Positions 49,351-55,569 of a DNA stretch of 58,796 nucleotides are shown here, one piece after another (position 1 is the stretch's first letter; every line of letters begins with the position of its first letter). Position numbers and translations under genes: made by a program. Source of the stretch: Oscillospiraceae bacterium (lineage in GTDB: Bacteria > Bacillota > Clostridia > Oscillospirales > Oscillospiraceae); assembly GCA_902790375.1 (NCBI GenBank), contig CADARY010000035.1, positions 1 through 58,796 on the forward strand, given 5' to 3'. The notes beneath the pieces were generated by a model. It had not been told where the DNA came from and searched no databases. It saw only the letters and a program-made list of their open reading frames with translations.

Positions 49351-49608
49351 TTATTCTCTTTCATCCAGTGGCCGATAATCGGTCACCTTTCGCATATAAG
49401 CCTCGACATCGCCGTTGAGGATCAGGTCGGCGTAACCCACCGGATCGTGGGTGAGCAGGCAGTCCAGCTCTGCCCGCTCATACATGTTCCGAGCGGCCTC
49501 ATACTAGACAGCCATGCAGTCAATGCCGATCAGTGTGCCGTCGGTGTAGCGCAGCTCCACGGTCTGGGAATCCTCGTGACAGGCACAGGAAATCAGCTTT
49601 CTCATCAT
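49351..49608 (-). pseudogene. DUF6061-like small protein with internal amber codon
   Basis: ATG at 49608 behind TTGGAGGTATTG. The frame reads MMRKLISCACHEDSQTVELR, YTDGTLIGIDCMAV, then TAG (49506-49504), and continues YEAARNMYERAELDCLLTHD, PVGYADLILNGDVEAYMRKV, TDYRPLDERE to TAA at 49351. The 85-residue whole resembles a DUF6061-type accessory protein. The single TAG makes it a pseudogene unless read through. Confidence 0.6.
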
Positions 49609-49701
49609 CAATACCTCCAAATTATTTTGTTTTCTTCTTTTTCGGGCCTCTCGGCTTGGATTCAGGTCGGCAGAGCATACCGTTGGGAAAGAACTGTTTC
49701 C

Positions 49702-49833
49702 TAAGGCAATACCGCATAATTCGGCAAGAGCAGATCCTGAGAAAATTTGGGTTCTGATAAAGGCACTTTTTCGCAGATGTACTTTGTGTACCTCAAGAAA
49801 GATGCCGAAGGCGGATTGTGCGGTGTTGCCCTA
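49702..49833. repeat. TA-flanked MITE (complete copy)
   Basis: 132 bp including TA at both ends. Terminal inverted repeats AGGCAATACCGCATAATTC and GGGCAACACCGCACAATCC (15 of 19 positions). No ORF. The first 96 bp from 49703 are identical to 58701-58796 at the right window edge. TA flanks suggest an IS630/Tc1-mariner-type parent; no transposase is in the window. Confidence 0.8.
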
Positions 49834-49842
49834 AAGAAAACA

Positions 49843-49918
49843 CAAAATCCGAACCCGTCTCCCATAGGGAAGATCTGGTTCGGATTTTGTTGGTTTGGTG
49901 CGCGAGGCGGGACTTGAA
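49843..49918 (-). other. Old tRNA-Leu 3' end scar with its terminator
   Basis: 49896-49918 is identical to the last 23 bp of the tRNA-Leu gene region (58467-58489), including the CCA end. On the minus strand it is followed by a 13-bp stem terminator, CAAAATCCGAACC (49843-49855) / GGTTCGGATTTTG (49877-49889). This looks like the original chromosomal end of the tRNA gene, displaced by integrations. Confidence 0.7.
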
Positions 49919-50295
49919 TTGTGGGCTGTAGTGTTATATGGTGTTATTTGTTATCAATTAGTGCTGTTTTGCGTCTGATCCAAGAACTTTTTATACCATG
50001 TAAGATTACCTAAAATTAGCCTTTTTTAAGCTGACAAGGCTAAAAACAAGGCCGAAAAACAATCCCGCAAGGCGCCAAGGAAACATCAGCAGAACCATAA
50101 TAAGGTCGTTTAGTCACGCATGTTGCTGATTTCAATATTCATATCATAAACCTCACAAGTCAACAATGATAGGAGCCTTGCAATGTATCAAATGAGTGTA
50201 CGAAGCGTTAAGAAAGATTATCCAGCACAAGGCCGAAAACAAGGCCGAAACGGCAGCAAAAAACCCTGTAGCCGTTGAAACTACAGGGTTTTGGA
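49919..50295. other. Gene-free remnant between two tRNA-Leu scars
   Basis: 377 bp without a credible ORF. It holds short repeats AACAAGGCCGAAAA (near 50045 and 50236) and ends with a perfect 12-bp hairpin AAAACCCTGTAG (50260-50271) / CTACAGGGTTTT (50281-50292). Probably the leftover end of an earlier island. Confidence 0.5.
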
Positions 50296-50353
50296 TGGTG
50301 CGCGAGGCGGGACTTGAACCCGCACGTCCGGAGTGGACACTAGAACCTGAATC
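50296..50353. repeat. attL: 58-bp tRNA-Leu duplication
   Basis: Identical over 58 bp to 58467-58524, the 3' part of tRNA-Leu from the anticodon stem through CCA. Marks the distal end of the island whose integrase lies beside the intact tRNA. Confidence 0.9.
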
Positions 50354-50668
50354 AATATCACAAGGTATTTATTTAGTCTCAATTATCGAGAATAAACGTG
50401 TTTGCTCAAATTTGATAACTTTTTAAGAAAGTCTCAAAGTTTGAGATTTTATTTTGTGCCTAAAACTGTGCCTAAAAATCTGCGGCAATCATAGCTTATA
50501 TAAAACGCTTGACCAAGATACAACTCTTATGTTGTTTTTCGGTGAGGCGTTTTCTTTTTTGGTACACAATCACGCAGACAGTGAAGAACAGCACATAGCA
50601 CCTATATAAAGAATGAATCTCCTGCACGAAATGTTAAGTACCCCCCATTCCCTCAGATCGGAGAGCGT
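50354..50668. other. Island left margin, non-coding
   Basis: 315 bp with no good ORF. Contains TCTCAATTATCGAGA (50378-50392), TCTCAAAGTTTGAGA (50430-50444) and a terminator-like hairpin near 50508-50555 (AAAACGCTT ... AGGCGTTTT, then CTTTTTT). Confidence 0.45.
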
Positions 50669-50839
50669 TTATTTTTTCGGCGTTTTCTCCGTTGAATCAA
50701 GAATAGCTTTTGTGAGAATTACAGCCGTGGCTTGCTTACGTTCTTTAGGATCGTCCCAGCCTGTAGCCTTCAGCGAAGAATCACAAACGAGCCAAATCAA
50801 ATAACACCAACCAGCAATTAAAAACAAAGTTCTTAGCAC
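50669..50839 (-). CDS. 56-residue small membrane protein
   Basis: GTG start at 50839 behind GGGGGAGAATAAACC. The protein has one N-terminal hydrophobic segment (LFLIAGWCYLIWLVC) and a basic, polar tail (DDPKERKQATAVILTKAILD). No family recognised. It lies just downstream of the repressor gene on the same strand and may share its transcript. Confidence 0.5.
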   Translation of the reverse strand: MLRTLFLIAGWCYLIWLVCDSSLKATGWDDPKERKQATAVILTKAILDSTEKTPKK

Positions 50840-50868
50840 GGTTTATTCTCCCCCTTGAAATTATCCGC

Positions 50869-51120
50869 TCAATGGTTTTCCGGTTCCTCATCTACCAGTT
50901 TTATGATTTTCCCGATATCCTCTATATTAAAAGCTTCACAGATTGAAACTAACGTGCTGACATTAACACTTTGATTGTGTGCCAGTGCATTAACGGTTTT
51001 TGGATTTAGCTTAAATCCTTCAGGAAGCTTTCTATCCTTGCCTCCAGTTTCCCGCAGATCAATCTTTTTAATTCCGCGTTCTTCCATGATTTTGAACAAA
51101 CCTTCATACGATATATACAT
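50869..51120 (-). CDS. Cro/C1-type (XRE) repressor of the island
   Basis: 83 residues from the ATG at 51120 (AGAGGGGGCGTTATAAC). Compact helix-turn-helix of the small Cro/C1 type: MYISYEGLFKIMEERGIKKI, LNPKTVNALAHNQSVNVSTL (recognition region) and VSICEAFNIEDIGKIIKLVD. It faces the island's other genes, and its own promoter and theirs carry repeated 16-bp GTACC-N6-GGTAC-like sites. It probably keeps the island silent, in the way of a prophage repressor. Confidence 0.85.
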   Translation of the reverse strand: MYISYEGLFKIMEERGIKKIDLRETGGKDRKLPEGFKLNPKTVNALAHNQSVNVSTLVSICEAFNIEDIGKIIKLVDEEPENH

Positions 51121-51143
51121 GTTATAACGCCCCCTCTCTCGTT

Positions 51144-51206
51144 GTACCATAAAGTATACTCTTAAATCAAGTTTTTGTCAAGGCAAAGGAGTACCAAATA
51201 GTATAC
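51144..51206 (-). promoter_or_regulatory. Repressor promoter with two operators
   Basis: Minus strand promoter TTGACA (51181-51176), 17 bp, TATACT (51158-51153). GTACCATAAAGTATAC (51144-51159) covers the -10, and GTACCAAATAGTATAC (51191-51206) lies just upstream of the -35. Confidence 0.8.
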
Positions 51207-51216
51207 AAAATAGCAT

Positions 51217-51269
51217 GTTCCTTTTTGGGTACTTTGCTAATAGACATTTTGTTCCTTTTTTGGTATTAT
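51217..51269 (+). promoter_or_regulatory. Rightward promoter 1 with two operators
   Basis: TAGACA (51241-51246), 17 bp, TATTAT (51264-51269). GTTCCTTTTTTGGTAT (51251-51266) fills the spacer, and GTTCCTTTTTGGGTAC (51217-51232) lies upstream. Confidence 0.75.
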
Positions 51270-51314
51270 TTACTCAAATAAGAGATAACACGCTTACGAA
51301 GGGAGCTAATAAAA

Positions 51315-51644
51315 ATGAAAAAGTTCAACCTCTCAAAGATTATGCACAAAGCCTGGGCGATCTTCCGAAAAACCAAGATCACATTCGGCGAAGCTCTTCA
51401 CCGTGCATGGCAGGCAGCCAAGGCCGCGCCCATCAACGCCGCGAGAATCGAGGCCGCGAGACAGGCCGCAGGGGTTACGGCAGAGTGTAACACCTGGGCG
51501 GGATGGAAGGCCATGGGGCGCGAGGTTATTCACGGCAGCAAGGCGCTTTTTCAGGTTCTTTTGATCCATGCGAGCAAGGGTGACAACGCCACTTATACCG
51601 CCTCATTTTTCAGTGCGTCCCAAGTCCAGCCGATTCCCGCTTGA
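51315..51644 (+). CDS. Small protein with ArdC-like ssDNA-binding features
   Basis: 109 residues, first gene after rightward promoter 1; ribosome site AGGGAGC. The N-terminus (FNLSKIMHKAWAIFRKTKIT, FGEALHRAWQAAKAA) is a helical motif common in phage and plasmid proteins. The C-terminal half (TWAGWKAMGREVIHGSKALF ... ASFFSASQVQPIP) resembles the N-terminal ssDNA-binding segment of ArdC-type antirestriction proteins. Resemblance judged by eye only. Confidence 0.6.
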   Translation: MKKFNLSKIMHKAWAIFRKTKITFGEALHRAWQAAKAAPINAARIEAARQAAGVTAECNTWAGWKAMGREVIHGSKALFQVLLIHASKGDNATYTASFFSASQVQPIPA

Positions 51645-51673
51645 CGATAGGGGGAGAAATCCCCCATCGTTGA

Positions 51674-51752
51674 GTACCAAAAATTATACAAAAGGACAGT
51701 ACCCTTTTTGGTACTATTGCCAATAGACAGGCGGTTCCTTTTATGGTACTAT
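51674..51752 (+). promoter_or_regulatory. Rightward promoter 2 with three operators
   Basis: TAGACA (51724-51729), 17 bp, TACTAT (51747-51752). Operators: GTACCAAAAATTATAC (51674-51689), GTACCCTTTTTGGTAC (51699-51714) and GTTCCTTTTATGGTAC (51734-51749), the last in the spacer. Confidence 0.75.
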
Positions 51753-51780
51753 ATAGACAGTCAAGGAGATAAAAAACAAA

Positions 51781-51962
51781 GGGGAAGTCAGGCAGACGTA
51801 TTAGGCCCCAAGGAAAACGGATCAGGCAGTGAAAACTTCCGATTGCGCCCCAAGGGTACGGTGAAAAACCAGCCGAGCCAAGACTACCAGAGGTAAGAGT
51901 GAAAACGGATATAACAGGCGCGTCAAAGACCGTAGGACTATAAAGCCGCTCACCACTTCCCC
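51781..51962 (+). ncRNA. Candidate structured RNA, about 180 nt
   Basis: The stretch after promoter 2 has no ORF with a ribosome site but looks structured. Its ends pair over 8 bp (GGGGAAGT 51781-51788 / ACTTCCCC 51955-51962), followed by AAAAAA. The interior repeats GTGAAAA three times (near 51829, 51861 and 51899) and GCCCCAAGG twice (near 51805 and 51847), with many short complementary segments. It could be a regulatory RNA or a cis-acting leader for the gene at 51991. No known class recognised. Confidence 0.4.
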
Positions 51963-51990
51963 AAAAAATCAAACAATCAGGAGGCAAAAA

Positions 51991-52176
51991 ATGAAAGTCG
52001 GCGCAAGAGTTCACAGTATGCACGGGCAAATGTGCGCAGTCGAATTGTTAACTAAGATCGGCGATAACGATTACCTTGTCAAACTCCCAAGCGGTACAGT
52101 GTGCCATGCCATTTATAACGTATTCGCCGGCTGTTATTATGCCGATGATGTTTACGCCAAGATCGAGAGTAAGTAA
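51991..52176 (+). CDS. 61-residue hypothetical protein
   Basis: ATG behind CAGGAGGCAAAAA. Reads MKVGARVHSMHGQMCAVELL, KIGDNDYLVKLPSGTVCHAI, YNVFAGCYYADDVYAKIESK. Beta-rich and KOW- or SH3-like in feel (GARVHSMHGQ ... YLVKLPSG). Not recognised; follows the candidate RNA. Confidence 0.6.
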   Translation: MKVGARVHSMHGQMCAVELLTKIGDNDYLVKLPSGTVCHAIYNVFAGCYYADDVYAKIESK

Positions 52177-52221
52177 TAACATGGATGTCCTATCAGGCCA
52201 AACGGGGAGAGGAGAATAAAA

Positions 52222-52512
52222 ATGTTTTACGGCACATACGCAGGATTCGCCCACTATGAGGCGTTCGAGTTTGAAACGCGGGAAGAACTTGAAATTTGGC
52301 TAAACTATCAGGAGCCTTTTTCCCTGGCATTCGGCGCATCAGGGGCTAAGCGGCAGGAGCTAAAAAACAAAAATCTAATTAAGCGATTTCTTGAAAACGA
52401 GAAAATGATTCACAGTGTTGATCCTGACGGCTTCCGCCTGCACTTGTACAGGCCAAACGGCGAAATGTCCAGTGGTGAGATAAAAGCAATCAGCAGGCAC
52501 TTTCACGATTGA
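52222..52512 (+). CDS. 96-residue hypothetical protein
   Basis: ATG behind GGGGAGAGGAGAATAAAA, 46 bp after the previous gene. Reads MFYGTYAGFAHYEAFEFETR ... NKNLIKRFLENEKMIHSVDP. Mixed alpha/beta, soluble; family not recognised. Operon partner of the 61-residue gene. Confidence 0.6.
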   Translation: MFYGTYAGFAHYEAFEFETREELEIWLNYQEPFSLAFGASGAKRQELKNKNLIKRFLENEKMIHSVDPDGFRLHLYRPNGEMSSGEIKAISRHFHD

Positions 52513-52555
52513 ATATATGGGCGGCGAAAAGTCGCCCTTGCTTTTCCCTCTTGCT

Positions 52556-52597
52556 GTACCAAAATAAACCTTTTTCTTATTGTACCAAAAAGGTACA
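52556..52597 (+). promoter_or_regulatory. Operator sites before the resolvase gene
   Basis: A perfect palindrome GTACC-AAAAA-GGTAC (52582-52596) and a half-site GTACCAAAATAAAC (52556) match the repressor sites near 51.2 and 51.7 kb. A weak promoter TTGCTG-N18-TCTTAT (52551-52580) overlaps them. Confidence 0.6.
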
Positions 52598-52676
52598 CAG
52601 CGCAGCACCGGCAAAGATTGAAATTCAATATCGAATTATCCGTTCGTTTATGCTGATATTATCAGAGGTGAAAGCT

Positions 52677-53363
52677 ATGTGCATTATTTATGGTTATTGT
52701 CGCATTTCTACCACAAAGCAAAATATTGAAAGACAAATCACAAATATAAAGAGCATATTTCCTTCAGCTGTAATTATTACTGAATCCTTCACGGGGACGA
52801 AGATGGAGCGTCCATCATGGAGCAAGCTATATAAGAGACTCACCGCAGGTGATACCATCGTATTTGATGAAGTTTCCCGGATGTCCAGAAACGCTGAAGA
52901 GGGATTTGCCGTATATCAAGAGTTGTTTGCCCGTGGGGTGAATTTGATTTTCTTAAAAGAACGGCACATAGATACAGCGGTTTTCCGCGAAGCAACGCAA
53001 GCTCCAGAAACAGGGGACAAAGACCTTGACGAAACATTGATTAGAGGCTTAAATGAGTATCTTATGAGGCTTGCAAAAAAACAGATCCAAATTGCTTTTG
53101 AACAATCGCAATCCGAGGTTGATCATCTGCATCAGCGCACAAGCGAGGGAGTACGACGCGCACAGGCCGAAGGGAAGCAAGTAGGACGCGCAGCGGGATC
53201 AAAGATCATCACGCGCAAAGAACAGGCCGCACAGGAGATAATCACGAAACATAATAGAGATTTCGGCGGGGCGTTATCTGACAGTGAGACGATGAAACTT
53301 GCAGGAATCAGTAGAAATAGTTACTATAAATATAAAAGGAATCTGAAGGACGGGAGAGATTAA
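52677..53363 (+). CDS. Small serine recombinase (resolvase/invertase family)
   Basis: 228 residues from the ATG at 52677 (CAGAGGTGAAAGCT). The catalytic serine is in YGYCRISTTKQ (residues 5-15). VFDEVSRMSRNAEEGFAVYQ carries the conserved arginines. The C-terminal HTH_7-like end is AGISRNSYYKYKRNLK. Likely resolves multimers of the excised, replicating island or inverts a local segment. Controlled by the repressor sites upstream. Confidence 0.88.
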   Translation: MCIIYGYCRISTTKQNIERQITNIKSIFPSAVIITESFTGTKMERPSWSKLYKRLTAGDTIVFDEVSRMSRNAEEGFAVYQELFARGVNLIFLKERHIDTAVFREATQAPETGDKDLDETLIRGLNEYLMRLAKKQIQIAFEQSQSEVDHLHQRTSEGVRRAQAEGKQVGRAAGSKIITRKEQAAQEIITKHNRDFGGALSDSETMKLAGISRNSYYKYKRNLKDGRD

Positions 53364-53377
53364 ATAAGCTCCCGTCC
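53348..53377 (+). terminator. Terminator overlapping the resolvase end
   Basis: GGACGGGAG (53348-53356) / CTCCCGTCC (53369-53377), then CATTTTAATTT. Confidence 0.75.
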
Positions 53378-53717
53378 CATTTTAATTTACATTTTCTTCA
53401 TAATTTTCTGTTAGCGGATTTCGTGATAATTTCAAATAATAAAGATATAAAGGGATTCCCCATCAGATCGACGAGGAGGCCGCGCAAGGCAGGTGAAGCC
53501 GCGAGCATGAGTAAATAGACCGCCACGAAAAAGCGCCACAGTAGGCGGCATTTTGCACGAATAAGCTCCCCTATAAAAGGCAAATTTTATTAATTATTAT
53601 GATTCGCGTTTTGCCATTAGAAAAAGAGTTTTTTTCATGGTATATGATATGCGCGACGTGCACCTTGAAAATTAAATATCAGCCGCTCAAAAATAGAAGC
53701 AAGTGGGAGGTGAATAA
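53378..53717. other. Gap between resolvase and DUF5659-like gene
   Basis: 340 bp. A minus-strand open frame at 53398-53583 (61 codons, hydrophobic, TTG start) has no ribosome site in the right place and I do not call it. The rest is AT-rich leader for the gene at 53718. Confidence 0.4.
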
Positions 53718-53903
53718 ATGTTCAAAATTTTTAATCAAAGGCTGGCGGGATGGTTAATGCTTCAGGGGCACCAGCTCCGAGGCATCGAGCCGAACACGAA
53801 GAAAGCCGGCTTCAGCGTTTTCTCATTTGACAGCAACCGCGCCATATCTCAATCAATCGACGAGTATCAAAAATATAAAAAAGCCAAAGAACAAACCAAC
53901 TGA
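53718..53903 (+). CDS. DUF5659-like small phage protein
   Basis: 61 residues, ATG behind AGTGGGAGGTGAATAA. MFKIFNQRLAGWLMLQGHQL, RGIEPNTKKAGFSVFSF and the short helix SIDEYQKYKKA fit DUF5659-type proteins, which are found in phages and islands of Firmicutes. Function unknown. Confidence 0.65.
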   Translation: MFKIFNQRLAGWLMLQGHQLRGIEPNTKKAGFSVFSFDSNRAISQSIDEYQKYKKAKEQTN

Positions 53904-53917
53904 AAGGATAGACTAAC

Positions 53918-54349
53918 ATGAAAGATCAAAAAACAATCACCCGAAGCGAGGCGGCGAAAATTCTCGGAGTCTCTTATGGGAACTTATACCAACAGTATAT
54001 TAAACGCGGCAAGCTCAAAGATATACCGCCGGACGATGACACAGGCAAGAAAAAATTATTAATGTCTGAAGTTAAGTTACTTAAACAGAGTAGAGATACA
54101 CGCAAAGAGCATATAGCGCGAAAAACAAATAAAAAATATTATACTGGCGGTGTTCCGTGTCCGTTCGATATCAGAGTTGTTCTTGATCCCGAGGACTACA
54201 GCGGTTTAACTCATTTATTTTATATTAGTAAAGAAGCATTCGACGACTTGTGTACGGGTACACGCACATGGGAAGAGATCGGCGCGAATGATATTTATTT
54301 CGAGCAGGTTCTTGACCGTCTCCCCATCCCAAAGGCTAAAAGAACATGA
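53918..54349 (+). CDS. Helix-turn-helix protein (excisionase/MerR-like N-terminus)
   Basis: 143 residues, ATG behind GAAAGGATAGACTAAC. The N-terminal TITRSEAAKILGVSYGNLYQ, YIKRGKLKDIPP is a HTH_17-type winged motif as in excisionases and phage regulators. The rest is mixed and contains VPCPFDIRVVLDPEDYSGLT. It overlaps the next gene by 4 bases. Probable regulator or accessory of island replication. Confidence 0.7.
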   Translation: MKDQKTITRSEAAKILGVSYGNLYQQYIKRGKLKDIPPDDDTGKKKLLMSEVKLLKQSRDTRKEHIARKTNKKYYTGGVPCPFDIRVVLDPEDYSGLTHLFYISKEAFDDLCTGTRTWEEIGANDIYFEQVLDRLPIPKAKRT

Positions 54350-54984
54350 TTTCGTACCCGAATCAAAAAATCATCACCACGCAAAAGCAGAAAAGCGAAA
54401 TTGGCGGTGATGTCCTTTATACGACTTTTTTACAATCTGCGGGTAAATATGCCTGCGAAAAGTTGACGAAAATAAGCTCGTTAAAACTGTGGATATATCT
54501 TGAAAAAAATTCAGACGGTTATCAATTCGCGCTTTCCCCGAAAGACTGCGAAGCCTGGGGAATCTCTCGTGATGCATATAAGGCTGGCGTAGCTGAATTA
54601 ATCAGCAAAGGATTCATACGGCATCAAGAGGGGAATTACTATGTTTTCTGCGACGGGCCCGATATTGAGGATGAGAGCGCAGAAGCCACAGCAAAGCAGA
54701 AAGCAAAGATATCGACCGAAAAGTATTTAGATGTAGAAGAGCAAAAAGCGAAAAATTTTTTTGAAAGTCGCAGAGAAGAAATGTACGAGGCGTTTGAGAG
54801 AGATGGACAGGGCGAAAACGACGATGATCGTTTGCCGTACGAGACGGATGAGGATTATGTTGAAAGGAAAAAACAGGAATCACAGTTTAAAGAAGGAGAC
54901 AAAAAAATATCGAAGACATACCAGTTTTTAATGAGCTTAAAAGCATCTAAGGAACAAAACAGGATGGGGTCAGATTCCACCTAA
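54346..54984 (+). CDS. Replication-initiator-like winged-helix protein
   Basis: 212 residues. An N-terminal winged-helix core reads SSLKLWIYLEKNSDGYQFAL, CEAWGISRDAYKAGVAELIS, KGFIRHQEGNYYVF, followed by a long acidic, charged tail. This fits RepA-like initiators and replication-module proteins of plasmids and satellites. Its last codons and stop lie inside the first of four 22-bp iterons, the usual place for an initiator's own origin. Assignment rests on fold impression and context. Confidence 0.6.
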   Translation: MISYPNQKIITTQKQKSEIGGDVLYTTFLQSAGKYACEKLTKISSLKLWIYLEKNSDGYQFALSPKDCEAWGISRDAYKAGVAELISKGFIRHQEGNYYVFCDGPDIEDESAEATAKQKAKISTEKYLDVEEQKAKNFFESRREEMYEAFERDGQGENDDDRLPYETDEDYVERKKQESQFKEGDKKISKTYQFLMSLKASKEQNRMGSDST

Positions 54985-55048
54985 GATGGGGTCAGATTCC
55001 ACCTAAGATGGGGTCAGATTCCACCTAAGATGGGGTCAGATTCCACCC
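54963..55048. repeat. Four 22-bp iterons (candidate origin)
   Basis: GATGGGGTCAGATTCCACCT plus AA repeats at 54963, 54985, 55007 and 55029 without variation (last copy ends ACC-CAG). The first copy contains the stop codon of the initiator-like gene. An AT-rich stretch follows. Confidence 0.85.
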
Positions 55049-55476
55049 AGAAATAATAAAAGATATATAAGAAATAGAAAAGGATAAATAATTCCTCCAG
55101 CTCTTTCATTAATTCACAAAACACCAGAGAAAAACAAGCCGTTAACGCGGCAGCGAATCAACGTTTTACCGCATATTTCTTGAGTATCAGTTAACGTTGT
55201 TTCACTGATAGCATATTTTTTCATTAAATGTTGCATATTATCTCAATTATTGAGGTGTTCTCGAAATCATCCCGAAAACAAATCCTGTGATTTACCCTCA
55301 GTTTTTGGGCATTTTCGACACTGACTCCCGCTCTTTGAATATTATCTTTCAATGAATATCAAATGAATATTTCTCAATAATTGAGAAGTTTCTCATTGAT
55401 GCATATTAATTTATACTGTTCGGGGTGGTTTTAAAGTCCTCAGAGTGAAATCAACTTATCGAAACATTAAGGAGTG
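55049..55476. other. AT-rich non-coding region, probable origin
   Basis: 428 bp, very AT-rich, no credible ORF. Contains two CTCAATWATTGAG palindromes (55242-55254 and 55373-55385) and repeated GCATATT words. Adjacent to the iterons, it fits a DNA-unwinding region. It also serves as leader for the tiny ORF at 55477. Confidence 0.55.
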
Positions 55477-55569
55477 ATGTCTAATCAATGTATTAATACC
55501 AACAATTGCGCTATACTCTCCTGTTGCCGCAGTAATTATAGCGCTGATTATAAAGACAAAGAAAGGTGA
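55477..55569 (+). CDS. Candidate 30-residue Cys-rich peptide before the radical SAM gene
   Basis: ATG at 55477 directly after AAGGAGTG (short spacing). It encodes MSNQCINTNNCAILSCC, then RSNYSADYKDKER, and its TGA overlaps the GTG start of the radical SAM gene (GTGA). Four Cys residues and tight coupling fit a modified-peptide precursor. Caution: a different frame of the same DNA reads VLIPTIALYSPVAAVIIALI, IKTKKGDQD to a TAA at 55579, a very plausible one-helix membrane peptide but without a normal start codon. Confidence 0.35.
   Translation: MSNQCINTNNCAILSCCRSNYSADYKDKER

Noticed and set aside
53398-53583. 61-codon hydrophobic minus-strand frame in the island
   Set aside because: TTG start without a ribosome site; the only GGGGAG lies inside the frame and would serve a different frame.
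54963-55048. CRISPR array
   Set aside because: The four 22-bp repeats are directly tandem with no spacers; iterons explain them better.
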